Shown: positions 43,101-55,100 of the stretch, piece by piece
Layout of the letters: every line of letters begins with the position of its first letter
How positions within the stretch are numbered: position 1 is the stretch's first letter
NCBI GenBank assembly: GCA_948474755.1
Contig: CAOLHI010001286.1
Location: forward strand, 186,001 to 250,000
Reading direction: 5' to 3'
Length of the DNA: 64,000 nt
DNA from: Ctenosaura bakeri
Lineage: Eukaryota; Chordata; Lepidosauria; Squamata; Iguanidae
The notes under the pieces: model-generated
Seen by the model: only the letters and a program-made list of their open reading frames with translations
Told to the model about the DNA's origin: nothing
Database searches by the model: none
Program-made: the position numbers and the translations under genes

Positions 43101-46100
43101 TTCCTTCTTCTCTCCATGATTCTCTCCCCCATTTCCCTTGCATGTTGCCCCAGCGCAGAAAAGGAAGGTTCACACTCCAAGGCAAAAGGCACGGGAGTGG
43201 GAGGGAGGAGCCTTGGACGGGAGTGGTAAGGGGAGAGCAGGGGGGAGTTATTTGTCGTTTTTCCACTTTTGCAAGGGTTCTGTGCCCTGAACCCTTGAAA
43301 AAGGAGGGGTGGAGCCACTGTAGTTTGTTTTACTTCCCATAGAACCTGGAGGCTATAATGGGTGTGTAGTGTGTTGGGAAGGGCATGCTGACAACAGTAA
43401 GCACTGTGCAAAGCAATGAAGAAATAAAAGCAGAATAAAATGGTAGCGAAGTGCTGTACTGACAGAGTGGCAGAGCACATTATCTGCTTACAAAATATAC
43501 CGGATGCAATCCCAGGTTCATACTGAGTTAGTACTGCATAGTCAGTACTGACAGATCTTGATTGTTTGCGAGGAACAATGGCTGATCTGTGTCAAGTTTA
43601 AAACAAGACACTGCACCATGCTCCGCAGTTCTTCCAGCCTTGGTGTGGCTTTGCCACAGTCTATATGGAGCAGTGAGAGAGAGAGATCTGGAAAACTCTC
43701 TGTGCTCATAAATCCTTTTTTAATATCTTTGTCATCTGAAGGTTTATAATAAGGCTCCAGGAAGCTTCAGAAAGAGTGTGTGAATGTGCACATGTGCATA
43801 TACACAGAAGCAAGAATCATGTTGGATACTGCCAATTAGAGTACACCCACCAAATCAATTACTCAATGGTGGGTCTGTACATACTTAGTAAACCCACTAA
43901 TTCAGTGGGTTCATTCTAGTCAGCAGTATAACAAGATTGATGCCAGAGTTTTACAGACAAACTATACATTAAGTACAGGGCCACTCAAACAGTCCAACTT
44001 CCCTGACTTAAGACATTCAAACAATACTTAGGTCAGCTAACAACAGAATTGCCTGAAGCAGTCAGGATCGCTGCATCCTTCAAAGAACAACTATCTGTTC
44101 TTACTTTTTAATACACCAGGCTCCTATTGCTTCAAAATCCAATTTATTACTATTATGGTATCCCAATAATCTAACTACTCTCTTAGTAACCCTGTGATCT
44201 TGAGATGTACTAGGGCAGCCACATTGTCCAATGCTGCAGTTTACAGTCCGTTTGGGACATAAAACAGTTATTCATGCCTGTATGAAAACCTGATGAAACT
44301 AGTGACATGCTGAACTATTTAAAACAGAGAATTCATTGCTTCTTTCATTAGTGTTGCCAGACGTTGTTTTATTCCCTTGAATAGGCCTATTCAGTTGAAG
44401 AGGAGGGGTGGGGAGGGAGACCATTTCTGAGTTCATTCTTTTGTTGGTAACTTGACTCCTGCCCCAAAGATTAAAATGTCTCTATTCTACAAGAAGCACT
44501 ACGAAGGACAGATGTCACAAAGAACACATAAGCTATTAATTAGCTGGTTTCCAAAGTGTAATACCACACTTTCCCTCTCAAGGAGCAGCAAGATTAATAA
44601 ATTATATATCACAAAGCAAAAGATGATGATGAAATGTCAGCGGATCACAACACTATCACAGATCAAGCCAAACAACATACAAGAATATATTGCACTGTTA
44701 CTACCCACTGCAATAAGGAACTAGCAACAGCCACACACACAAAAAACCCATCAGCAAATGAAATGGGGAGAAGACTCTAAGACAAAATCCAGCAGAAACA
44801 GTCCTAATGCTTGTGAGTATTACAGCTATAGAAATACGTTAGAGATGTGCATTATTCTTGCATCATTTTAGCACAAATCATGACAAACTATTTTCATGAT
44901 CTAATATCTAAATAAACTGGGACAATCCTTCAAAAGGAGCAGTCCTATTAGGAGATCCAAGTGCCTATATGTTTAAAGACACAGACATTATCCTCTCTAA
45001 CCTGAAAAAACAAGTATATATAAAATAACAATTAATACTTTCAGCTTGTTACATTTTAACTTACTGTAAACTGAGCTTCCATCAACAAGCATGCACTCCA
45101 TATTTAAATATATCTGAACACCACATCTCCTGTACTCATAAGCCACCCTAGGATGGAAACAGTTTAGCTTCACGTCCATATATACAAATTTTATTTATAA
45201 AGTTTTTAATGTTCACAATGTCTTAATGTGTCACTGATATTAAATAGGCTTTACGATCAATTACCTACTGTCCATTAGGGAAAGCTGTGGAGCACTGTAT
45301 GTTACAGTATCGTGGAAGTCACAAAGCCACAAATACAACAATTTAGCATAACTGCACCTCACAGTTTGTAATCTCACCACCATGCTTGTCTGCTCTAATA
45401 ATCACCTTTCTCTTCTTTCTTGCTTTCTGCACATTCTGGCTGCTGCAAGACCCCATGAGATTTCAAAGACCTTGTTCTGAAAACTCCATGACCATTTGAT
45501 GACACTAGGTACCAAATGTGGATTGCTTTCACAGACATGGTAACCTTTTAAAGTCTGCAGCACAAATGGAAAGCACAGAGGGATGAATTCATCCAGTGTG
45601 AGCTATTCTGTAGTCACAAGGCATGAGGAAAAAATATCAAGTATGCCTTACAGTTCACACACACAATGCCCAATTTATTTTCCTCCTGAATTAAAAGCTT
45701 TCACAAGAGTGTGGCCTAAACCTGGGTTTTTAAAGGTTTGTTCAATCTCAAGTTAAGTTACTTCACAAATGACATTTATGTCCCATTACAAGGCAGGGAG
45801 ACACCATCATGTGGAAGAATGACATGTAAATATTTGGAAGCTACAATTCAAAATAACATCAAAATGGCAAGATTTTCTCCCACATCTAATGGTCTATACT
45901 ACTTTACCCAAGAAAAAGAACAAGCCACTACAGAACAAAAAGTCAAGAAAGCTGTGATTTAAAAATAATCATAGCCTATAAATGTACACCTTACAAACAT
46001 GTCAATTTTTTTTCCAGGCTAAATTTAGTGCTATACATATGAGGGCTCAAAATGCAAAAGCTGAAGGAAGTCCGTGGGGACTTATCAACAGACTCATTTT

Positions 46101-49100
46101 AGGAAATGTTTACTGGGTGCCAAGCTGCATAGAAAGTTTTACCATCCAACAAGATTTAAAAACAAAAAGATCCTTAATATTATCTAACACAGGCTGAGAG
46201 AAATTACTTTTTGAGACTCAGAGGAATGTTTATAAGCTCCCAAAAATCATAATGGAAAGCTTCCACGGAATACTCATCATATATTTGCACACCAAACTTT
46301 CAGTCTCTGAAAAGTACCAAAAGCACTCAGCTTTCCAGCTGTGGTAACAACGTCCTGAATCTTTTTCAGGAACCTTTAGACTTTAAGGCTTCATCCATTA
46401 TCTGAATATTTCAGCAATGAAATTACTGAAATGTGTTAATATCTGTACTAAAAACAATACACCTCCTCTCTGTCCCATTTCTTTTCTTATGACCCCAACA
46501 CGATTACCCCATTGTTTTCTGGTGTTCTGGGACAACCTCATTTGTGTATGCAAGAACACAAAACATCATCATTGTGTAAGAGGAACTCCCAAAGGAAGAT
46601 GGCTAAACATGGAGCCTTAGCACAGGTTCTAAACATTCCACTGCATGCCCAAAACATAATTTCTGTGTTTACAAGAAGAAGTACCACTCCTATGTGTCAG
46701 GCAAGTGTTCATCTCCCTCCTTTCCTCACAGTGATAATGCTTAATGTGAAATCAGTTGTTCCATGCAATAGGTAGAAAAATGCAGGCAGACTGAGCCTCT
46801 GTGTGGTGGACAAGACTCTCATAAACTGCATACTGCATACTGGAGAATGTGGAGATGTTGCTGGTATCCCATCAGCCTCAGCCAGCATGGTCAATGGTGA
46901 GGGATGGTGGGAGCTGCAGTCCAACAACTCCCAGAGCAACACATACTCCTTATTGCAGATGCACAGTATTGTCCCTGGAGGGGAGCAAGACTGATCCCCA
47001 CCCAATTGGGGAAAGTGCTTCTCCTTCCAAATGTAAGGCAATGTTAACTTATGGAACTGGAAACTTTCTTCTACTCTTTGCATCACACTCACAGCTGATG
47101 GGTCTGACATTGTGAAGATATGCATGAAAATTCTCTTCCCAAGTAGACCATGACAGTGTGAACATGAACAAAAGATACCTACCCCAGCCCTCACAGTCAT
47201 CACTTCTGCTATCAGCACAACCACACTCCGCTGCTGTGAAAACACTATTCAAAATCTACTTCAATGCACTATTTCAATTTTCAGTTCTCCCATCTCCTCC
47301 TCTTCTGTTACAGTCCAAAATATTGGGTAAAAGAGCAGCAGATATCCTACACAAAGATTAATGTCAATAATTTCTAAGAATTTCACAGACATATACAAGC
47401 AAATAAACAACAGGTTAGCTCGATTTGATTTTGGTAACAATGCACTCTATTTGTTTTTCATTCAAACAGGCACTGGAGCACATAACAGTACATTAGGTGC
47501 AGTCTCTAGGTCATGGAGTCCAAATACCTTTCCTTAGGCACCACTGTCTACACATATCTGTACATCCATAACACAAACTCCTTCACTACAGTTGTGACAC
47601 ATTAGAAAACAAGTCAGTGAAGTATGCAACACAGAGAGATCGGCACACAATGAACAGATTCAGATTCACACAAGAAGTCAGGCTAAGATAAAAGGCAGAT
47701 TTAAATCAAGTTGCCTGTAGTTATTGGCCCTTTTCGCACGGGCTTTCTGTCGCGCGACAGCCCCCTGAGCCTCGCGGGAGTGGGAGCGTCGCTCTGCACG
47801 ACACACTCCCACTTCTGCCGTGCTCACGGGGCTGCAGCGGCGCGATTGAGGGTTTTTTTTATTTTCGCCTCAAAGTGAAAATCACCCGTGCTAGCGCAAC
47901 GCTCCCGGCGCCCACGCGCACTTACCTCCTGTGCGGAGCGTCGGGGAGGCAGCCGGGTCGCGCTTCCTTCCCTCCACCCCTGCGGAAGGAAGGAAGGAAG
48001 GGGCGCTAGCACGACGGACGCGACAGTCTCCTGCTTCGCGCGAGCGGGGGGGACGGACGCGACAGTCTCCTGCTTCGCGCGAGCGGGGGGGAAGGACGCG
48101 ACAGTCTCCTGCTTCGCCCAGGGGGGAGGGCGGCTCACGCGAGGCTGCCACTTCCCCCCTCGTTCCTTCGCCTGCGGAAGGAAGGGGAAACAGCAGCCTC
48201 CCGGAGGAGCCTTCTCGCGCAAGCCACTCTCCCCGCTCGCGCGAGAAGCCTCAATGCGAAAAGGGCCATTGTTTCATGTATTTCTTAATGAATGGTGCAA
48301 ATCTGACTATGAAGACTGATATTTCTATCTACAAACCAGGGAGTGTCACTGAATTCAATAGGACTTATGTTTGAGTATACATACAACCATGTTAATTTAC
48401 AACTAGATATAGTTAATTGTTTACAATATTGAGTCATTATAATCAATCCTTGGATCTTCATGTTTTTACCCATGTCTTTAAAATTTTCCTATATATAGTT
48501 TCCTTTCTCACAACTGGCATCTTTGACATCTGGGGGTTAAGTACAGAAAATATAGAAGCTTGTGCCTTCAAGTCACCTATCAACTTAGGGTGACCTCGTG
48601 AATTTCATAGGGTTTTCTTTGGCATGAAACATTCAGAAATGGTTTTACCAGTTCCTTCATCTGAAATACAGTCTACAGCACCTAGTATTCATTGGTGGTC
48701 TCCCATCCAAGTACTGACCAGGGTTGACCCAGTTTAGCCTCTAAGATCAGATAGTGTCTTTACGATATTTAAGTCTGTGCACTGGACAAATTTACGTTCT
48801 CTTCTTTCCAATGTTATACCTTTTTGCCTCATTCTGACTCAGCTCATCCTATCACAAAGGCAAAAATGAAACGCCCATGATTGACAGGTAAAAGTAAGGC
48901 CTGATAGCAGGCAGAACAGACTACTGTAAATGTGGATATCACCAAATGGCCAGTATAAAAATTAGACAGACTAAGTAACTGGAAGCAGAAGATAAAGATT
49001 CATCCTCTCTGCAAAAACAAGACCAAGAGCAGACTGAACACAAACCATAAACTGCTAATATCAAATAACTAACGTATTTACCCAGCATTGCCCAAGATTT

Positions 49101-52100
49101 TATTTTTTCATAGGTAATATTTGTTAGAAATACCTTAGGAATTACCTTACCTTACTTGAGGAATTAGATGCAGTTGAAATAAAAAGATCTGAGATCCTGT
49201 GTCTCTAATTCGCCAAACTGCCTTGTCTAGTACCTGTAACTTTTCCCCATATTCTCCAATCCAATCTGCATTCAGAGTTGTTAACATACAGAGGTTTGGT
49301 TTCTGAAGGAATATGCTAGCCTTGTCCTTGCTGCTAGGCCTCATCTCCATAGTAACTGGCCAGGCCCAAGAGCTTCGTGGCTGAGAATTCTAAAAGTCCC
49401 TCCCTAAACTGTGAAGCCCAGGATTCCATAGATCACAGGCAGCCAATCATATGAAGTCTTCTCACCTGACACAACCAATCATATGAAGTCTTCACCTGCC
49501 TGACAAACTCACAAACTTTGACTTTTATATATTAGATAAGGTATGGATCCATACCATATCCTATTACAGATGGATTGATTCAGTCAAGGAAGCCACAGTT
49601 CTGAGTTTGCAAGACCTACGGCAGGGCTTCTGATAATCTTTTTTTTTTGGGGGGGGGGATCTCATTTATAGAGCTGCCATAAGTCAAAGATGACTTGAGA
49701 GCAAACAACAAGGCAAACTGATTATTATTAAATATTTGGTTAATTGGAAATAACTGCATTGAGAAATGATCAAAGCTCTTCTTCATTCCATATAAAAGCC
49801 TTCTTTAACTTGATATATTTAAGATATAGATTATTTAAGAGAATTCAGTACTTATTTTTCAAAATATATATAATTTAAATAATCCATTTTTTGGAGAAAA
49901 AAAACAAGTCCAATTTAAATTTTGGCATCTATTTTATCCACCCTATCACACAAAGATAAAGAAGAAAAGAAAGATCCAAGACTCAAAGCAAAAGGTGAGA
50001 GAGAAAAAGGAGATTACAATATATCCTGAAACAGGTAAAACTGTACTATAACCACTCTTACTAGTGAAGAAACTACACTGCAATTAACCTTTATGTATTA
50101 AGATGGAGCATTTCAGTTCCCCAACAATGTTCAGCTGCAGAATACACAAAGAGGTAGACCTACAATATAGGCATTCCAAAACACAAAACTGTTAACAATG
50201 TCTCTATATTTCAGCCACTTGCTGCCCTCTTACAAGCAAAGAAAAAAAGTTTAACTTTTGCTGGTGGAGCACAATTTTGTCTCAGATTTTTTTTCTTTGT
50301 AACTCATTGGGACCATGAAAATCTCATGCCACATTTCATCACACTAAAATGCTGTAAAGAACTGGCTGCAGGTAGCTGCACACTCTTACAAGGAAATATT
50401 AAATTTCTTCCATTTGGATGGGAAAGATAAATTCACTGGAGTCAGGCATACCCTACAACACAAGAAGGATCAATTTTACTTTATCTAATTTTATTTTACT
50501 TTTCTTCCGCCTTGTGCCTTCTGGTTGTGTTCAGGTGAAACACACTTGATTTTGTGAACACAGACACTTCTTTGAATATGAACATTGGGGTCAAAAATAC
50601 TGATAACTCACATGCAATTTTGGTCTTAGTGCTTGAGGGTTAAACAGTTCTATTAATTATTTAATTGCCCTCTTTTCTCTAAGTCTGACGTTTGCTGTTG
50701 AGCTACAGTGTCTTTGAATGTTTCGCTACTTCAACCACATTAGCTTAGCTTTGAAGAATATTCAGTACAGAAGAGCACCTCCACATGGTAACATCACACA
50801 AGATTGAAATGTTCCATGATCTTTCTTGCAAAGTAAAAAGAAATTAAAATTTCTTGTGGGCATGATTTATGACTAAAGCCCAGGAAAGTCTACATGAGTA
50901 ACTAACCCAACTTCCTCTCAATATTTAATAAAGAGATGATATGTCTCCTTGGAAAGACATATCCCTAACAATAAACAAGCAAACAATGCAGGGTCCAATC
51001 TTGATATGGACCAAGAGCCTCTGAGACAACTCTTCGTCTAGTAGAAGTATATCAAATAAGAGATACCACAGAACAAAATTCATCTCAAGCAGCTATGAGA
51101 AATTCTAAATACTCCCACATTATGCTGATCAGATTCGTTATACATACCAAGATGCACTCAAACCACTGTGCATTCACAAGAGAAAGGAGAAAAATCTGTA
51201 TCTAGTGGGTTTCCTACTACAATGTTAATGATATGCAAAAGGCAAAAAAACTTCACTAAACAAATAAAAATCCTTTCTGTTGCTCCCAAACATTCCTAAG
51301 ATTTTTCTTCAGTATAAGACACAGTAAAATCAACTTAAATTCTGCTTTGGACAAAATATAATAGCATTATATATTTATTGCTGAGCACAAAGCCATAGGG
51401 CAGTAACACAAAATAAATATTTCCCTTCTACCTCATTCTACTCTCTTTTTTTTTCAGTACTAAAAGGGGAAAACAAGGATGGCTACAACGAGAAAGAAAA
51501 GCAAAACAGTGGGAGAAACTACTATTTCTTCTTTATTTCAGTTTCAGATATTCAGCTCAATTTTGAAAACTCCTAAACCCTGACTTGATTCACATAAAGA
51601 TGAATCAGGTTCTCAAAAATCATGACCATTTGTCCCCACTTCAGACATAAAAGCAATGTGTGTTAACTGAACACTACTGGATATATGTACTGGGGGATCT
51701 CCAAAATGCCAATAAATCTTTAAGCTTCATTCCCCTCTCATTTAAAATTTAAAGCAGACCTTGTGAGTTTTCAAGCCATGTATAGCAGCATATCAGGGAT
51801 TCAGCAACCTCTAGTTTTGCCACCTGCCTTGGAATTACAAAAACAGGGGGCAGGTGTGGTTGTTAAGCATGAATGGCCAGTGGGCTCCATGCACAGCAGC
51901 CAAACACAAATTGTAGATGACTAGTTTAAGATGCTTCATGCTCACAGATGAATGACAAACCATTAGGAAAACAATGCTTCACCCCTGAGCAAGAAGCTAC
52001 TGATAAATAGTGTAAATAAAATTCATAGAAATATCACTCACCACATTATAATAACTTTTGCTAATAGCAGATGTGTCAAAGCCTTTTGGAGGACTCTTTA

Positions 52101-55100
52101 AGGTTCCTGATTTCGGCGAGACAGGTTTTTCTGAAATATATAAAATGTTTCAGTAACTTAATGTAATTTCAAAGTTCAAACGCTAGAGGTCAAACAAAGT
52201 GCTTTTTTTTCAATGTATTTACAACAAGGTTTTGAAGTACTCATTTAACATATACAAAGAGCACTGCAGACTCTTCAGATTATCATATCTTAGTTTAATA
52301 ATCCAAGGCTTCCAGAAGTTGTGCCTGCATTTTCCATCCTATGCTACCCTTTCCCTCCTCCAGGGAAATATAAAAATAGGTTCCTATTATATTTGAAATG
52401 CAAAATCTGATTGCAATATTTAAAAAAAATCAAGAATTTGAACCATGGTTTGATGGGTCGTGTGTTTTTAAACAGGTATGTATTGTTCTAAACCTGGTAA
52501 GCATAGTTTTATAGACTGAGAATAAAAGATAACAATAGTTAACTGATAGTAGCTAGGAAGGAGTGAGACCAGTGCACAGACACAAAGCTCATTCATATCT
52601 TGAGTTATTAATGTCAAGATATGAATGCTCTATCAAGTCAAATCGACAAGACAAAATTTAGAATAGATGAAAGCAAACTGTAACAATTTCATGATGACAA
52701 ATAATGTATTTGATATTACATAAGCAGACACTAGGATCACAAAGCTTTCAAAATAACTTTCATTGGATTTATAGTGTTAATAAACCAAACAACTAATGAA
52801 AACATGACTGCTTGTGGTGCTACTTAAAGTAAGAAGCAGAGGATGGGAAATTCATGTACATAAAAGTTTTAGCACCAATTAGAACAACACCTTAATCTAC
52901 CAAGACTTTTGTCTTGTTGTAATAGCAGGTTTAGAAAAAAAGCAACTGCACAATTTTCAGCTACACAAGATATGAAAATATTTACATATACAGAAGCGGG
53001 GTGGGGGGACTTAGGAATGTTTGTTTATTTAGGGCAGTAGGGCCTCTGAGGTGACATACAAAGGGAAAAAACTTTTAAAGCATAAAATAAATAAATAAAA
53101 ATGTTCAAAAACAGACTAAAATGCCTGTTTCGAAATGCAAAGTGATCCTGTAGTACCTTTGGGACTAAGCGAAAGAAGTTGGTAGCATAAGCTTTCATTG
53201 ACTGAAGACTATTTCATCAGATGCATACAATGAAGTGCCTAGTAATATACCTTTGTAACTATGAATGAGCAAGTGGCATGTGTGAATAGCAAAAGAAATG
53301 CAAACCCTGTGAGTATGGTGATGAGGTAACAAGTTCAACTTTAATCATGGATCTCGTCATTGGGGGACAAAATCAAGAGGAAAGATGTTGCTTAAAACCA
53401 AGGTAAGTAGATAATCATATGTATGGAGAGTTACTGGATATAGTAAGATGCTAGCTGAGAACCAGAGGAGAGATGTGATAACTGGCCAAGAGATGCTTCC
53501 TTAGGCTACAATGTTAACTAATGTTAAAATATGTGCAGTGTGCCAGGAAACCATTGCTTCTCTTCAACCTCCCACTGACAGAGTGGAGTTTCTGGATATA
53601 TTCTAGTTCTTCTGTTTGTCCTTCCAATCTTCCTTTGCAGAGTTGTTGTTGTTGTTGTTGTTGTTATTGTTGTTATTCAAGGACTGCTGTTCTGAGGCCT
53701 GAGATAGAATGCCCAGGAAGATTAAATGGTCTTCAGCTGGTTTTTGTGTATTCCCATTCCTACTATCTGATTTATATCCATTTATCCTCTGGCAGACAGA
53801 CTGGCCTATTTGCCTATCATAGAGTGCTGAAGGGCACTGTTGACAAAGGATGGCATATACCACATTACAAGACAAGAAACTGAAAGTACGTATAAGTGGT
53901 TTTTGAATGCAAACAGTTAAAGACTTAATTTTAAAGAGTGAAGGCCAAGCAAAATAAAAAGATCTATTAATGCTCCCACCAGATTTCTTTTTCAAAATCA
54001 GATTGGTCCTGGAACTTATATCTCCTGGCACATCGCAGTTAATTGACACTTTTCAGGGCTACAAAGCTGAAAATGAAGGATTGTAAGCTGACTGGAAGAA
54101 TTGGACAGAAATTAAGATCACAGGTGAGCATCTAAAACAGTGGTGAGCAAAGTGTGACCTGTGGGTGGTATATGACTCTTTAGAGTCATTTTTGTGGCCC
54201 CTATTGATTAAAAAAAAACACAAAAAAAGTTTTGATTTTTTTCCCTTCAGAATGCCCCCAAGTGCACTCTAAGAGGTATAAAGGACATTTTCACCATGGC
54301 TGGAGGTCCCCTGGACCCCCTAGAGGTCAAAAACAATATTGGAAATTTTTTCCAAAAATATTTTTTGTCTCAAATACCTCCAGAATGTCTGCTAATGGGT
54401 GAGGGGTGCATTTCCACCACATTTTTTCACTCCTTCCTAGGCAAGTTTAGGCCCACAAGAAGCTTTTTTTGAAACAGAGAGCGAACAGGAAATTACTTCT
54501 GCTCACTTCCTGCTGTTCAAAAAGCCCTCTCCAGGGCCTGACATAGCTCAGGAAGGCTCCACAACACGGAGAAAATGCCTCCATAAACCTTAGAGGGTGC
54601 CTGGTGGAAATTTTTTGCCAGAGCAGGTGCAGTAGGGTCATGCAGCTCTCCAAAATCTCCTGGGGGCTATCACAGACCCTTAGTCTTCCACAGTTGCTCA
54701 CCCCTGTTCTAAAAGAAAGCTGAACAAAGTGTTCAGATTTAAATCTGACTAGAAGCTACACCTCCTAATTCCCAATATTTGGTGAGCTACTGAAGTTGCA
54801 ATACTGCAAGTAAATTCTGTATATCTGTATTGAATGATAAACCTAAGCAGATGTCTACATGGGTATTAAGAGTTCCAAGAATAAAGCATCTTATCTGGTA
54901 TTCTGCTTTTATGTACCAAAAGGTAAATTAAATAATTCATATGTGAGTTGGGGTGGACTGCATAGTCCCAAAACCTATACATGGTTACACAGGAATTTAT
55001 CATGAAAGTGAAGCTAAATAGGCTGTAAAACAGCCTCATGAAACTTACCGTTTGATTTTACTTCTCTTACATAATTGCTAGGAAACCATCCTGTCTTGCC

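Larger units (their letters stand above)
42631..52041 (-). other. ARHGEF7: 9.4-kb intron, the largest within the mapped coding region
   Basis: Contains MITE 42720-43320, foldback repeat 46862-46945, GC-rich MITE 47726-48267, 5S-SINE 48556-48765, Helitron-like element 49069-49536 and a SINE-tail remnant near 49655-49712. 44-46.8 kb and 49.8-52 kb hold nothing I recognise. Confidence 0.65.
52131..55048 (-). other. ARHGEF7: Intron with hairpin, foldback arm and hAT-like MITE
   Basis: 2.9 kb between the linker and SH3 exons. Contains hairpin 52590-52627, a repeat arm at 53142-53240, a (GTT)n run at 53642-53677 and the 54138-54706 element. Confidence 0.7.

Noticed and set aside
42764..43480. 238-codon open frame on the minus strand
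   Set aside because: It runs through a TA-flanked MITE with tandem GC/AG-rich units; equally long frames exist on the opposite strand and no protein family is recognisable.
46709..47245. 178-codon open frame on the minus strand
   Set aside because: It crosses a foldback-MITE remnant (46862-46945) and shows no domain; probably chance.
48013..48127. CRISPR-like array
   Set aside because: Units are contiguous with no spacers, in a vertebrate MITE.
47824..48374. Overlapping 130-147-codon frames on both strands
   Set aside because: They are a product of GC-rich composition and 39-bp (13-codon) tandem repeats in a MITE.
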